Source: Streptomyces cellulosae (GTDB lineage: Bacteria; Actinomycetota; Actinomycetes; Streptomycetales; Streptomycetaceae). Taken from it: a stretch of DNA of 64,000 nucleotides. The DNA lies in contig BNBH01000003.1 in NCBI GenBank assembly GCA_014655195.1, forward strand, positions 248,001 through 312,000, written 5' to 3'. The stretch's first letter is position 1. Every line of letters starts with the position of its first letter. Positions 53,408-62,491 of the stretch are shown here, piece by piece. Both the position numbers and the translations under genes were made by a program. The notes beneath the pieces are model-generated. The model was not told the DNA's origin and did not search any database. It saw nothing but the letters and a program-made list of their open reading frames with translations.

Positions 53408-53436
53408 GCTGCCCGCCCGGTCACCGGGCGGGCAGC
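53408..53436. terminator. Terminator after purM
   Basis: GCTGCCCGCCCGG and CCGGGCGGGCAGC form a perfect 13-bp stem with loop TCA, between the convergent purM and DUF3073 genes. Confidence 0.75.
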
Positions 53437-53520
53437 ACACCGGCCGACGGGGCCGGTCCGGGCAGCACTGAACCCGGCGGGTGACCTGGGTCACCGACCG
53501 GGTTCAAGCTTCACGCAAGG

Positions 53521-53769
53521 TCAAGCGCCGCGACGCTGTTGCGAGGACGGGCCGTCCTCGTCCTCCTCGTCGTCCTCGTAGAGGTCGGCGTACTTTGCGT
53601 ACAGGTCGTCGTCTTGCTCATCGTCCTCGAAACGATCACCGTTCGGTGACTGATTCGACGTCGATGCGCCCAGCTCCTCGGCCAGGCGTGAGAGGTCAGT
53701 CCCACCGCTGTTGTACTTCAGCTGGCGGGCGACCTTCGTCTGCTTGGCCTTGGCCCGGCCGCGCCCCAT
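53521..53769 (-). CDS. DUF3073 family small acidic protein
   Basis: 82 residues. The basic start MGRGRAKAKQTKVARQLKY and the acidic second half (EDDEQDDDLYAKYADLYEDD) are characteristic of DUF3073, which is widespread in actinobacteria and of unknown function. ATG at 53769 with GAGGGGG upstream. Confidence 0.9.
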   Translation of the reverse strand: MGRGRAKAKQTKVARQLKYNSGGTDLSRLAEELGASTSNQSPNGDRFEDDEQDDDLYAKYADLYEDDEEDEDGPSSQQRRGA

Positions 53770-54087
53770 GGCTCGACCCCCTCAACGACGGGGCTCGACG
53801 GCCCCAGAGTCTTGACACGCGTTCATGGTCCAGAACGGGCTCTCCGTGGAGAGACCGGTCCGTAGGGCTTCCACGGTACCTGAGCCCGCGCCCATACGGT
53901 ACGTCGCCCGCATGACGTGCCCGCGCCCGGGACCGTCGAGGCGCCCTGTCCTCGCTGGTCAACCGCGATTTTAACCACTTATCGCCGGTCGACCCGCCGG
54001 GAGAAGTGAGAGTTCTCTCCAAGTGCCCCCCGGCGGGTACCGCTCATGTGTGCGAACGCACCCCGATCGAGGGGCCCCGCACGGACC
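53770..54087. promoter_or_regulatory. Spacer upstream of the DUF3073 gene
   Basis: 318 bp between the DUF3073 start and the vdh stop. It should hold the DUF3073 promoter on the minus strand; a short AT-rich patch lies at 53968-53985. I see no gene in it. Confidence 0.4.
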
Positions 54088-55176
54088 TCATCGCAGCGGA
54101 CGCGCCTCCGCCATCCGCTGCTCGGCGATCCGGTCGGCCGCGGCGGCCGGCGGAATACCGTCCTCCTTCGCACGTGCGAATATGGCGAGCGTGGTGTCGA
54201 AGATCTTCGACGCCTTCGCCTTGCACCGGTCGAAGTCAAAGCCGTGCAGCTCGTCCGCCACCTGGATCACGCCGCCGGCGTTCACCACGTAGTCCGGCGC
54301 GTAGAGGATCCCGCGGTCGGCGAGGTCCTTCTCCACACCCGGGTGGGCGAGCTGGTTGTTGGCCGCGCCGCAGACCACCTTGGCGGTCAGCACGGGCACG
54401 GTGTCGTCGTTCAGGGCGCCGCCGAGCGCACACGGGGCGTAGATGTCCAGGCCCTCGGTGCGGATCAGCGTCTCGGTGTCGGCCACGGCCGACACGCCCT
54501 CGGGGTGCCGGTCGAGAATCCGGCGGACGGCGTCCTCACGCACATCGGTGATCACGACCTCGGCGCCCTCGGCCCGCAGGTGCTCCACCAGGTGGTGCCC
54601 GACCTTGCCCACGCCCGCCACGCCGACCTTGCGGTCCCGCAGCGACGGGTCGCCCCACAGGTGCTGGGCGGCGGCCCGCATGCCCTGGTAGACGCCGTAG
54701 GAGGTGAGCACCGACGAGTCGCCCGCGCCGCCGTTCTCGGGGGAGCGGCCGGTGGTCCAGCGGCACTCCCGGGCCACGACGTCCATGTCGGCGACATAGG
54801 TGCCGACGTCGCACGCGGTGACGTAGCGGCCGCCGAGGGAGGCGACGAACCGGCCGTAGGCCAGCAACAGCTCCTCGGTCTTGATCCGCTCCGGGTCGCC
54901 GATGATCACGGCCTTGCCGCCGCCGTGGTCGAGACCGGCCATGGCGTTCTTGTACGACATCCCGCGCGCGAGGTTGAGCGCGTCGGCGACGGCCTCCTCC
55001 TCGGAGGCGTACGGGTAGAACCGCGTACCGCCGAGCGCGGGGCCCAGCGCGGTGGAGTGGATGGCGATGACGGCCTTGAGGCCGCTGGCACGGTCCTGGC
55101 AGAGCACGACTTGTTCGTGGCCGCCCTGGTCCGAACGGAACAGGGTGTGCAGGACGCCGTCAGATACGTCGGTCAC
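54088..55176 (-). CDS. vdh: Valine (branched-chain amino acid) dehydrogenase
   Basis: 362 residues. Glu/Leu/Phe/Val dehydrogenase fold: [14 protein letters not shown], catalytic Lys in [27 protein letters not shown]-binding [12 protein letters not shown] and [12 protein letters not shown]. Oxidatively deaminates valine, leucine and isoleucine to 2-oxo acids, feeding acyl-CoA precursors for polyketides. GTG at 55176 is chosen because AGGAG lies 8 nt upstream and it matches the known Streptomyces Vdh N-terminus (VTDV); the frame is open further upstream. Divergent from the next gene. Confidence 0.95.
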   Translation of the reverse strand: MTDVSDGVLHTLFRSDQGGHEQVVLCQDRASGLKAVIAIHSTALGPALGGTRFYPYASEEEAVADALNLARGMSYKNAMAGLDHGGGKAVIIGDPERIKTEELLLAYGRFVASLGGRYVTACDVGTYVADMDVVARECRWTTGRSPENGGAGDSSVLTSYGVYQGMRAAAQHLWGDPSLRDRKVGVAGVGKVGHHLVEHLRAEGAEVVITDVREDAVRRILDRHPEGVSAVADTETLIRTEGLDIYAPCALGGALNDDTVPVLTAKVVCGAANNQLAHPGVEKDLADRGILYAPDYVVNAGGVIQVADELHGFDFDRCKAKASKIFDTTLAIFARAKEDGIPPAAAADRIAEQRMAEARPLR

Positions 55177-55396
55177 TGTGGTGACTCCTGAGTAAGTAGC
55201 GGCGGGTGGGACGGGCTCCCGTACGGGTGGCGGGGGCTGTGGCACGAGAGTAGATCCTTACCCGCCGGTCGGCGGCACCGTGTCCCGGATCACCTCCGTC
55301 CGGAGTACCGCGTGCGACGATTTGCCGGGGTTTCCCACCCGTCCGGGCGGAGTCCCGGCAGGTTTTCGCGGCGGTCCGCGGGGGAGGGAGCAGAGC

Positions 55397-56239
55397 GTGA
55401 CCAAGGTGTCCTCGGTGATGGTCCCCTACGCCTCCTACCTGCGCGTGTACGAACCGCTGGCCGCCTTCCCCGAGCCGGAGCGCGGCCACTGGGAGCGGTA
55501 CGCCCGGCGCGACGACCTCCCCTCGTACCAGGAGGAGCTGCGCCGGTCGCTGGCCGACCTCGCGGCGGTCCCGCCGGCGCCGGTCCCGGTGCACGAGAGC
55601 GGCGACGCCTTCGTGCTGGAGACGGACGGCGAGGTCCGGGTCTGCCCGTGGCGCACCCGGCTGCGCGGCTGGCAGGCCCTGGGCGAGCTCGCGGAGGAGT
55701 ACCCGCTGCCGGTCCTGGACGCCCTGCTGCCCCCGGTCGTGCGGCACGAGGCGAGCCGGGACTACGAGCGCTGGCTGGCCGAGCACCCCGACGCGCGCCC
55801 GTGGATCCGCACCTCCACCTGGCAGGTGCCGATCAACTGGTTCGTGCTCTTCACCGACGAGGAGCGCCAGTACGCCAAGGGCTCCGCCGGCGAGGTCCCG
55901 GTCCTGCGCTACCGCACGCCCATGGTCCAGGCGCGGCGCCGGGTGGCGCGGGCGCTGCGGGCGCTGCGGGACGCCGTGGACGAGAGCCTGCTGATCGACG
56001 GCCTGGTGGACGTCGGCCGCTGGCTGGAGGAGTTCCACCCGCGCTCGCTGGTCGAGCTGGACTACGGGGGACTGGTGCACGTCGTGCCGGCCGGCGCCCT
56101 GGCGGACGACCACTCGGCGGCCGACGTCGGCGAGGGGATCGCGGCACTGCGGCGGGGCGACGAAGGGGGTGCGGCGGACGCGTACGGGCGCCTCGTCGAG
56201 CGCTGGCGCGCGGTCCGTGACCTGCGATCGGCGAACTGA
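55397..56239 (+). CDS. Conserved Streptomyces protein of unknown function
   Basis: 280 residues from the GTG at 55397, which follows GGGGAGGGAG. Begins VTKVSSVMVPYASYLRVYEP; other segments include WQVPINWFVLFTDEERQY and RYRTPMVQARRRVARALRAL. No membrane segment, signal or catalytic motif is seen. I recall an orthologue at this place, between vdh and bldC, in S. coelicolor. Possibly a regulatory or developmental factor by neighbourhood only. Confidence 0.7.
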   Translation: MTKVSSVMVPYASYLRVYEPLAAFPEPERGHWERYARRDDLPSYQEELRRSLADLAAVPPAPVPVHESGDAFVLETDGEVRVCPWRTRLRGWQALGELAEEYPLPVLDALLPPVVRHEASRDYERWLAEHPDARPWIRTSTWQVPINWFVLFTDEERQYAKGSAGEVPVLRYRTPMVQARRRVARALRALRDAVDESLLIDGLVDVGRWLEEFHPRSLVELDYGGLVHVVPAGALADDHSAADVGEGIAALRRGDEGGAADAYGRLVERWRAVRDLRSAN

Positions 56240-56779
56240 CGTTTGACCAAACGCCCTTCTTGGGGTTTTGTCTTCGCCCTGAGGCTCGTTGAAGTCGCGT
56301 CAATCCGGATGCGACATCGGACGTAGCAGCCTTACCGGGCGTAAGTCCCAAGCGTGTCAAGCGTGACGGACCGCACGCACAAGACTCTTGCGCCCCTTGC
56401 CCCTCCTCATGCCAAAATAGGACAAGGAGTCCGGGGAGGACTCCTCCGTCCTGCTGTGCTCCACTATGGGCGGAATCTCAGCATTGCACGCTTTGGGGGG
56501 TCCGGTGACTCCTGCGCGTTGCTGTGACTGATCGTCACAGGGGCGTGACTGTCCGCTATGGCATGGTCCATCGGCTTCCGCGGCTGATGAACACCTGGGA
56601 GGGCAATTCCATCGGTTTGGCCGACGTGGCTGGACAGATGGTGTAGTTGTAGTGCCGAGGACAAGCCGTTCGTCCTATAACCGACTCGACTCGCGTCCGC
56701 CATTTCGGGCAACGCGGGTCAAGGTGCAGAATTTAGAGGAAAGAACCGAGAAGGTTCGGTTCTCCCGAGGAGGCCGCTC
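56240..56779. promoter_or_regulatory. Long upstream region of bldC
   Basis: 540 bp without a gene. It contains the inverted repeat AGGAGTCC-GGGGA-GGACTCCT at 56425-56445, an AAAATAGGAC stretch just before it that could be a -10 region, and an AT-richer stretch near 56725. Long regulated leader regions fit a developmental regulator. Confidence 0.5.
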
Positions 56780-56986
56780 ATGACCGCTCGCACCCCTGAT
56801 GCCGAGCCGCTGCTGACCCCCGCTGAGGTTGCCACCATGTTCCGCGTCGACCCGAAGACGGTCACGCGCTGGGCGAAGGCCGGCAAGCTCACGTCGATCC
56901 GCACGCTCGGCGGCCACCGCCGCTACCGCGAGGCCGAGGTCCGCGCACTGCTCGCGGGCATCCCGCAGCAGCGCAGCGAGGCCTGA
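56780..56986 (+). CDS. bldC: Developmental regulator BldC (MerR-like)
   Basis: 68 residues. A single winged-helix DNA-binding domain of the MerR type: LLTPAEVATMFRVDPKTVTR, then LGGHRRYREAEVRALLAG, with no effector domain. BldC binds DNA as head-to-tail oligomers and holds back sporulation genes. GAGGAGG lies 8 nt before the ATG. Long upstream region and a strong terminator downstream make it a single-gene unit. Confidence 0.97.
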   Translation: MTARTPDAEPLLTPAEVATMFRVDPKTVTRWAKAGKLTSIRTLGGHRRYREAEVRALLAGIPQQRSEA

Positions 56987-57135
56987 ACCTGCATGAACCG
57001 GGCAGAACCGGCTGGTCCCCCACCGGCCGCGACGCCCGGGAACTTTAGCTCCAAGCGACGCGGGGACTGCCCCAACAGCCCCCTCGCCCCACCGAATCAG
57101 AGCTTCACAGCCAACTGAACACCGGGTGCGTCGTC

Positions 57136-57175
57136 GATCGCGCTGGACTCCGCCGAGTCCAGCGCGATCTTTTTT
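57136..57175 (+). terminator. Terminator after bldC
   Basis: GATCGCGCTGGACTC and GAGTCCAGCGCGATC form a perfect 15-bp stem with loop CGCC, followed by TTTTTT, a rare classical T run for this genome. Confidence 0.9.
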
Positions 57176-57302
57176 GTGCGCCGGTGGTGGGTCTCCGTGC
57201 GGGGCCGGACGGCCTCAACGGCCTTCTATGCGCGGGCTTGTCGGAGTCTGAGGGCGCCTGTGGGATCGGCTGTGGAGGGGCCGGGGCGGAGCACTCGGGA
57301 GA

Positions 57303-57350
57303 GTGCAATTGCACATATTAAATTGACCTGTTGTAGGCGAGGCGTAAGTT
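57303..57350 (+). promoter_or_regulatory. Orphan promoter-like element with palindrome
   Basis: GTGCAATTGCAC (57303-57314) is a perfect 12-bp palindrome just before TTGACC (57323-57328), which is 16 bp from TAAGTT (57345-57350). It points into the 3' end of the convergent small CxxC gene. Confidence 0.4.
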
Positions 57351-57422
57351 CCACCCTTGTGAAAACTCATGCGGTGACACCCGTCACATACCAGTTGGGT
57401 TGTTGAGCCGACGGCATATGCG

Positions 57423-57653
57423 CTAGACGGAACGCGCGTCGGCGGCCGCTTGTTCCTGGGGGTCCTCGGCGGGTTCGGGCGGCCCCTGGGGCGCCTCCGG
57501 GGCCTCGGCGCCGTCGAGGGGCGCGGAGTCCATCGCCAGACGCTGGAGACGGTGGCAGACCGGGCAGTGACGGGTGAGATGCCGGTACGACGACGCGGCC
57601 GCGAGATGCGCGCGGAGCAGCGCCCGTGTCTCATGCCTGGCCGATGCCGTCAT
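57423..57653 (-). CDS. Small CxxC protein, DUF6274-like
   Basis: 76 residues. ATG at 57653 with GGAGGTGGGG upstream. It starts MTASARHETRALLRAHLAAA and has HLTRHCPVCHRLQRLAM with a CxxC pair that could bind zinc; the end is acidic and Pro-rich. I associate this layout with DUF6274, a Streptomyces family found beside bldC, from memory. Function unknown. Confidence 0.65.
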   Translation of the reverse strand: MTASARHETRALLRAHLAAASSYRHLTRHCPVCHRLQRLAMDSAPLDGAEAPEAPQGPPEPAEDPQEQAAADARSV

Positions 57654-57829
57654 GCCCCACCTCCGGTCCCCCCACGGACACATGTCCTGTTCCTGGAGTA
57701 CCGAGGGACCGCGAGGCCGTCAAGACGGCGCAGGCGCCCGCGAGAAGGGCGTCGGGGCCCCTCTCGGGGCACGGCCTGCGGAGGAGCCTTCACGGCGCCT
57801 CCGGGCTGTCCTGACGGGTCCGCACATGC

Positions 57830-57866
57830 GGAAGGCCCGCCATCCCTTACGGGGGGCGGGCCTTCC
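57830..57866 (-). terminator. Terminator after tRNA-Asp
   Basis: GGAAGGCCCGCC and GGCGGGCCTTCC form a perfect 12-bp stem, 6 bp beyond the tRNA end. Confidence 0.75.
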
Positions 57867-57872
57867 GGTATG

Positions 57873-57947
57873 CGGTCCTGACGGGATTTGAACCCGCGGC
57901 CTCCACCTTGACAGGGTGGCGAGCACTCCAAACTGCTCCACAGGACC
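57873..57947 (-). tRNA. tRNA-Asp(GTC)
   Basis: 75 nt, acceptor GGTCCTG/CAGGACC, anticodon loop CTGTCAA, T-loop GTTCAAATC. Identical to the copy at 62225-62299. Confidence 0.97.
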
Positions 57948-58038
57948 TCAGTCGCGGCGCTTTCCTGCGTTGCGCTGCGAGAAGGACTGTACAGGAGCAG
58001 GAGCCCCCTGGTCGAACTCACCCTGCGTACGGTTCCCG

Positions 58039-61000
58039 TCACGGCGCGGCGGCGTCGATCGCCTTGACGATCCGCTTGTCCGACACGGGGTACGCCGTGC
58101 CCAGCGCGTGCGCGAAATAGCTGACCCGCAGCTCCTCGATCATCCAGCGGATGTCCCGCACCTGCTGCGGCACCGGCCGCCCCCGCGGCATCTGCTCCAG
58201 GAGCCAGGCGTACTCGTCCTGCATCTCGTGGACCTTCGCCATGCGCGTGGTGTCCCGCTGCACGTTCGTCGGCATCTGCTGGAGCCGGCGGTCCGCGGCC
58301 ACCAGGTAGCGCATCAGGTCCGGCAGCCGGCGCAGCCCCGCCTCGGTCACGAAGCCCGGCTTCACCAACGCGTCCAGCTGCGTGCGGACGTCCTGGAGGT
58401 TCGGCAGCAGCGCGGGGCTGCGGACGCCCTTCAGACGGCGCTCACAGGCCTGCCAGGCGGCCAGCACCTGCTGCACCTGCCCGACCGCTCGGACCGTCGT
58501 GTCGACGATCTCCGCGCGCACCTTGTCGAACAGCTTCCGGTACGACTCCTCGTCCCACACCGGGCCGCCGAAGTCCGCGATCAGCTTGTCCGCCGCGGCC
58601 ATGGCGCAGTCGTCGAACAGCGCCTGCACCGAACCGTGCGGATTGGCGGACAGGGCGAGCTTCTGAGGATTGGTCAGCTTCTCGGACGCGAACTTCGCGG
58701 GGTTGACCGGGATGTTCAGCAGGATCAGCCGCCGGGTGCCCTTCCACATCGCCTCCGCCTGCTCGGCCTCCGAGTCGAACAGCCGCACCGACACCGAGTC
58801 GCCGTCGTCCACCAGAGCCGGATACGCCTTCACCGGCTGGCCGGCCCTGCGCGTCTCGAACACCCGGGTGAGCGAACCGATCGTCCAGTCCGTCAGCCCC
58901 TTGCGCTCCAGCGACTCCCCGCCCTGACGCTGCGCCGTGGCGGCCGCCGCCTGCGACAGCGCCTTGCGCGCCTTGGGACGCAGCTTGAGCTTCAGCGCCT
59001 CCAGGTCCTTGTCCTCGGCGAGCGTGCGGCGCCGCTCGTCGACGATCCTGAACGTCACCTTCAAGTGGTCGGGGACACGGGACCAGTCGAAGTCCTCCGC
59101 CTCGAACGGCACCCCGACCATCCGCTTCAGCTCGCGGGCCATCGTGACGGTCAGCGGCTCCTGCAGTGGCACGGCCCGCTCCAGGAACGCCTTCGCGTAG
59201 TTCGGCGCCGGCACGTAGTTGCGCCGGATCGGCTTGGGCAGGGAGCGGATCAGCTCCGTGACGACCTCTTCGCGCAGACCCGGGATCTGCCAGTCGAAGC
59301 CCTCGTCCGTGACCTGGTTCAGCACCTGGAGCGGGATGTGGACGGTCACGCCGTCCGCGTCCGCGCCGGGCTCGAACTGGTACGTCACACGGAACGTGAG
59401 CGGGCCCTGGCGCCAGGTGTCGGGGTAGTCGGCCTTGGTGACCGCGTCCGCCGACTCACGGATCAGCATCTCCCGCTCGAAGTCGAGGAAGTCGGGCTGC
59501 TCGCGCCGCTTGTGCTTCCACCACGAGTCGAAGTGCGCCCCCGACACCACATGGTCGGGGATCCGCTGGTCGTAGAAGTCGAAGAGGGTCTCGTCGTCGA
59601 CCAGGATGTCCCGGCGCCGCGCCCGGTGCTCCAGTTCCTCGACCTCGGTCAGCAGTTTGCGGTTGTCCGCGAAGAACTTGTGGTGCGTGCGCCAGTCGCC
59701 CTCGACCAGGGCGTTGCGGATGAACAGCTCCCGGGACAGCTCCGGGTCGATCCGCCCGTAGTTCACCTTCCGCTGCGCCACGATCGGCACGCCGTACAGC
59801 GTGACCTTCTCGTACGCCATCACGGCCGCCTGGTCCTTCTCCCAGTGCGGCTCGCTGTAGGTGCGCTTGACCAGGTGCTCGGCGAGCGGCTCGACCCACT
59901 CCGGCTCGATCTTCGCGTTGACCCGCGCCCACAGCCGGGACGTCTCCACCAGCTCCGCCGACATCACGAACCGCGGCGGCTTCTTGAACAGCGCGGAGCC
60001 CGGGAAGATGGCGAACTTGGCGTTGCGCGCGCCGAGGTACTCGTTGCGCCCGCCCTCGCGCCGGCCGCCGCCCTGACCGGAGTCCTTGGACTCCTTCACG
60101 TCCTTCATGCCGATGTGCGAGAGCAGACCGGCCAGCAGGGAGACGTGGATGCGGTCGGCGGGGGCGTCCTGGTCGTCGAGGTGGATCCCCATCTGCTTGG
60201 CGACGGTCCGCAGCTGGGCGTAGATGTCCTGCCACTCGCGGATGCGCAGGAAGTTCAGGTACTCCTGCTTGCACATCCGGCGGAACGACGAGGAGCCGCG
60301 CTCCTTCTGCTGCTCGCGGATGTACCGCCACAGGTTGAGGAACGCGAGGAAGTCGCTGGTCTCGTCGCGGAAGCGGGCGTGCTGCTGGTCGGCCTGCGTC
60401 TGCTTGTCGGCGGGCCGCTCGCGCGGGTCCTGGATCGACAGCGCGGCGGCGATGACCATGACCTCGCGGACGCAGCCGTTGCGCTCCGCCTCCAGCACCA
60501 TGCGCGCCAGTCGCGGGTCCACCGGCAACTGGGCCAGCTTCCGGCCGGTCTGCGTGAGGCGCTTGCGCGGGTCCTTCTGCGTGGGGTCCAGCGCGCCGAG
60601 CTCCTGGAGCAGCTGGACGCCGTCGCGGATGTTGCGGTGGTCCGGCGGGTCGATGAAGGGGAACTTCTCGATCTCACCCAGGCCGGCGGCCGTCATCTGG
60701 AGGATGACCGAGGCGAGGTTGGTCCGCAGGATCTCCGCGTCGGTGAACTCGGGACGGGAGAGGAAGTCCTCCTCGCTGTACAGCCGGATGCAGATGCCGT
60801 CCGAGGTACGGCCGCAGCGGCCCTTGCGCTGGTTGGCGCTGGCCTGCGAAACGGGCTCGATCGGCAGCCGCTGCACCTTGGTGCGGTGGCTGTAGCGCGA
60901 GATACGGGCGAAGCCGGGGTCGATGACGTACTTGATGCCGGGGACGGTGAGGGACGTCTCGGCCACGTTCGTCGCCAGCACGATCCGGCGGCCGCTGTGC

Positions 61001-62019
61001 TGCTGGAACACCCGGTGCTGCTCGGCGTGCGACAGCCGGGCGTACAGCGGCAGCACCTCGGTCGAGCGGTACCGCTTCTTGTTCAGCGCGTCCGCCGTGT
61101 CCCGGATCTCCCGCTCACCGGAGAGGAACACCAGGATGTCGCCGGGGCCCTCCGCCATCAGCTCCTCGACGGCGTCGGTGATCGCGGTGATCTGGTCCCG
61201 GTCGGCGTCCTCGGAGTCCTCCTCCAGCAGCGGCCGGTAGCGCACCTCCACCGGATACGTCCGCCCGCTGACCTCGATGATCGGGGCGTCGCCGAAATGC
61301 CGGGAGAAGCGCTCGGGGTCGATGGTCGCCGAGGTGATGACGACCTTGAGGTCGGGACGCTTCGGCAGCAGCTGCGCGAGATAGCCGAGCAGGAAGTCGA
61401 TGTTCAGGGACCGTTCGTGCGCCTCGTCGATGATGATCGTGTCGTAGGCGCGCAGTTCGCGGTCGGTCTGGATCTCCGCGAGCAGGATGCCGTCCGTCAT
61501 CAGCTTGATGAACGTGGCTTCCGGGTCGACCTGGTCGGTGAAGCGGACCTTCCAGCCGACGGCCTCGCCGAGCGGGGTGTCCAGCTCCTCGGCGACCCGC
61601 TCGGCCACCGTACGGGCCGCGATCCTCCGGGGCTGGGTGTGCCCGATCATGCCGCGGACGCCGCGCCCCAGCTCCATGCAGATCTTCGGAATCTGCGTGG
61701 TCTTGCCGGAGCCCGTCTCACCGGCCACGATCACCACCTGGTGATCACGGATGGCCTCGGCGATGGCGTCCTTCTTCTGGCTGACGGGCAGCTGCTCGGG
61801 ATACCGGACCTCCGGCACCCTGGCCCGGCGCGCCGCCATCCGCTCCTCGGCCGCGGCGACCTCCGCCTCGATCTCACCGAGCACGGCGGCACGCGCCTCC
61901 GGCTTACGGATCTTGCGGGCACCCTCGAGCCGCCTCCCGAGCCGGTGCGCATCGCGCAGCGACAGCTCGGAGAGGCGGGAGGCGAGAGAGCCGAGGGCGG
62001 GGGCAGAGTGCGTAGACAT
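58039..62019 (-). CDS. hrpA: ATP-dependent RNA helicase HrpA
   Basis: 1326 residues, normal for HrpA. DEAH-box helicase: Walker A VAGETGSGKTTQIP near residue 100, IIIDEAHERSLNID, SATI motif VITSATIDPERF, and motif VI QRKGRCGRTSDG. HA2 and OB-like domains follow, then the long HrpA-specific C-terminal half. It remodels RNA or ribonucleoproteins, for example stalled ribosomes in E. coli. ATG at 62019 with GGAG upstream. Flanked by two identical tRNA-Asp genes. Confidence 0.96.
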   Translation of the reverse strand: MSTHSAPALGSLASRLSELSLRDAHRLGRRLEGARKIRKPEARAAVLGEIEAEVAAAEERMAARRARVPEVRYPEQLPVSQKKDAIAEAIRDHQVVIVAGETGSGKTTQIPKICMELGRGVRGMIGHTQPRRIAARTVAERVAEELDTPLGEAVGWKVRFTDQVDPEATFIKLMTDGILLAEIQTDRELRAYDTIIIDEAHERSLNIDFLLGYLAQLLPKRPDLKVVITSATIDPERFSRHFGDAPIIEVSGRTYPVEVRYRPLLEEDSEDADRDQITAITDAVEELMAEGPGDILVFLSGEREIRDTADALNKKRYRSTEVLPLYARLSHAEQHRVFQQHSGRRIVLATNVAETSLTVPGIKYVIDPGFARISRYSHRTKVQRLPIEPVSQASANQRKGRCGRTSDGICIRLYSEEDFLSRPEFTDAEILRTNLASVILQMTAAGLGEIEKFPFIDPPDHRNIRDGVQLLQELGALDPTQKDPRKRLTQTGRKLAQLPVDPRLARMVLEAERNGCVREVMVIAAALSIQDPRERPADKQTQADQQHARFRDETSDFLAFLNLWRYIREQQKERGSSSFRRMCKQEYLNFLRIREWQDIYAQLRTVAKQMGIHLDDQDAPADRIHVSLLAGLLSHIGMKDVKESKDSGQGGGRREGGRNEYLGARNAKFAIFPGSALFKKPPRFVMSAELVETSRLWARVNAKIEPEWVEPLAEHLVKRTYSEPHWEKDQAAVMAYEKVTLYGVPIVAQRKVNYGRIDPELSRELFIRNALVEGDWRTHHKFFADNRKLLTEVEELEHRARRRDILVDDETLFDFYDQRIPDHVVSGAHFDSWWKHKRREQPDFLDFEREMLIRESADAVTKADYPDTWRQGPLTFRVTYQFEPGADADGVTVHIPLQVLNQVTDEGFDWQIPGLREEVVTELIRSLPKPIRRNYVPAPNYAKAFLERAVPLQEPLTVTMARELKRMVGVPFEAEDFDWSRVPDHLKVTFRIVDERRRTLAEDKDLEALKLKLRPKARKALSQAAAATAQRQGGESLERKGLTDWTIGSLTRVFETRRAGQPVKAYPALVDDGDSVSVRLFDSEAEQAEAMWKGTRRLILLNIPVNPAKFASEKLTNPQKLALSANPHGSVQALFDDCAMAAADKLIADFGGPVWDEESYRKLFDKVRAEIVDTTVRAVGQVQQVLAAWQACERRLKGVRSPALLPNLQDVRTQLDALVKPGFVTEAGLRRLPDLMRYLVAADRRLQQMPTNVQRDTTRMAKVHEMQDEYAWLLEQMPRGRPVPQQVRDIRWMIEELRVSYFAHALGTAYPVSDKRIVKAIDAAAP

Positions 62020-62094
62020 ACGGACTCCAGGATCTCAGACCGCGGAAAAAGGCGGCGAGCCATTTTGCCCGGGCGTACGACCAGGGCACACAAC

Positions 62095-62121
62095 AAGGCC
62101 CCGATCAGAGATCGGGGCCTT
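62095..62121 (-). terminator. Terminator after tRNA-Phe
   Basis: AAGGCCCCGAT and ATCGGGGCCTT form a perfect 11-bp stem with loop CAGAG, 5 bp beyond the tRNA 3' end and before the hrpA start. Confidence 0.75.
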
Positions 62122-62126
62122 TGCTG

Positions 62127-62200
62127 TGGCTGGGGCCGGGGTCGAACCGGCGACCTTCCGCTTTTCAGGCGGACGCTCGTACCAACTGAGCTACCCAGCC
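62127..62200 (-). tRNA. tRNA-Phe(GAA)
   Basis: 74 nt, acceptor GGCTGGG with CCCAGCC, anticodon loop CTGAAAA, T-loop GTTCGACC. Confidence 0.96.
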
Positions 62201-62224
62201 GCGATGTTTCACGTGAAACATCAG

Positions 62225-62299
62225 CGGTCCTGACGGGATTTGAACCCGCGGCCTCCACCTTGACAGGGTGGCGAGCACTCCAAACTGCTCCACAGGACC
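62225..62299 (-). tRNA. tRNA-Asp(GTC)
   Basis: 75 nt, identical in sequence to the tRNA-Asp at 57873-57947. Member of the Glu-Asp-Phe tRNA cluster. Confidence 0.97.
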
Positions 62300-62338
62300 A
62301 AGCTTGTGTCGTACGACAGTGTTGCACAGGGTGGTGCG

Positions 62339-62411
62339 TGCCCCCAACGGGATTCGAACCCGTGCTACCGCCTTGAAAGGGCGGCGTCCTAGGCCGCTAG
62401 ACGATGAGGGC
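62339..62411 (-). tRNA. tRNA-Glu(TTC)
   Basis: 73 nt, acceptor GCCCTCA/TGGGGGC with one G-U pair, anticodon loop CTTTCAA, T-loop GTTCGAATC. First gene of the Glu-Asp-Phe cluster in transcription order. Confidence 0.96.
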
Positions 62412-62491
62412 TATCGGCCCGCCTGGGCGCTTCTCAGCGCGTCGGGGACGTGAGAAGCATATGGGATGGCGGGATGGTTCGCCAAAACGGT

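Larger units (their letters stand above)
56987..57422. other. Spacer between bldC and the small CxxC gene
   Basis: 436 bp. Holds the bldC terminator and, at 57303-57390, an AT-rich patch with palindrome GTGCAATTGCAC, a TTGACC(16 nt)TAAGTT promoter-like pair on the plus strand and an inverted repeat GTGAC-ACCC-GTCAC. No protein gene is evident apart from a possible 15-codon frame at 57359-57406. Confidence 0.5.

Noticed and set aside
50161..53424. Minus-strand open frame of about 1087 codons opposite purF and purM
   Set aside because: Antisense shadow of two well-conserved purine genes, with no recognisable domain.
57916..62376. Plus-strand open frame of about 1486 codons opposite hrpA
   Set aside because: It runs antisense to a complete HrpA helicase with all motifs and through three tRNA genes. 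Long antisense frames are expected in very GC-rich DNA; the translation is low complexity and rich in Arg, Leu, Val and His.
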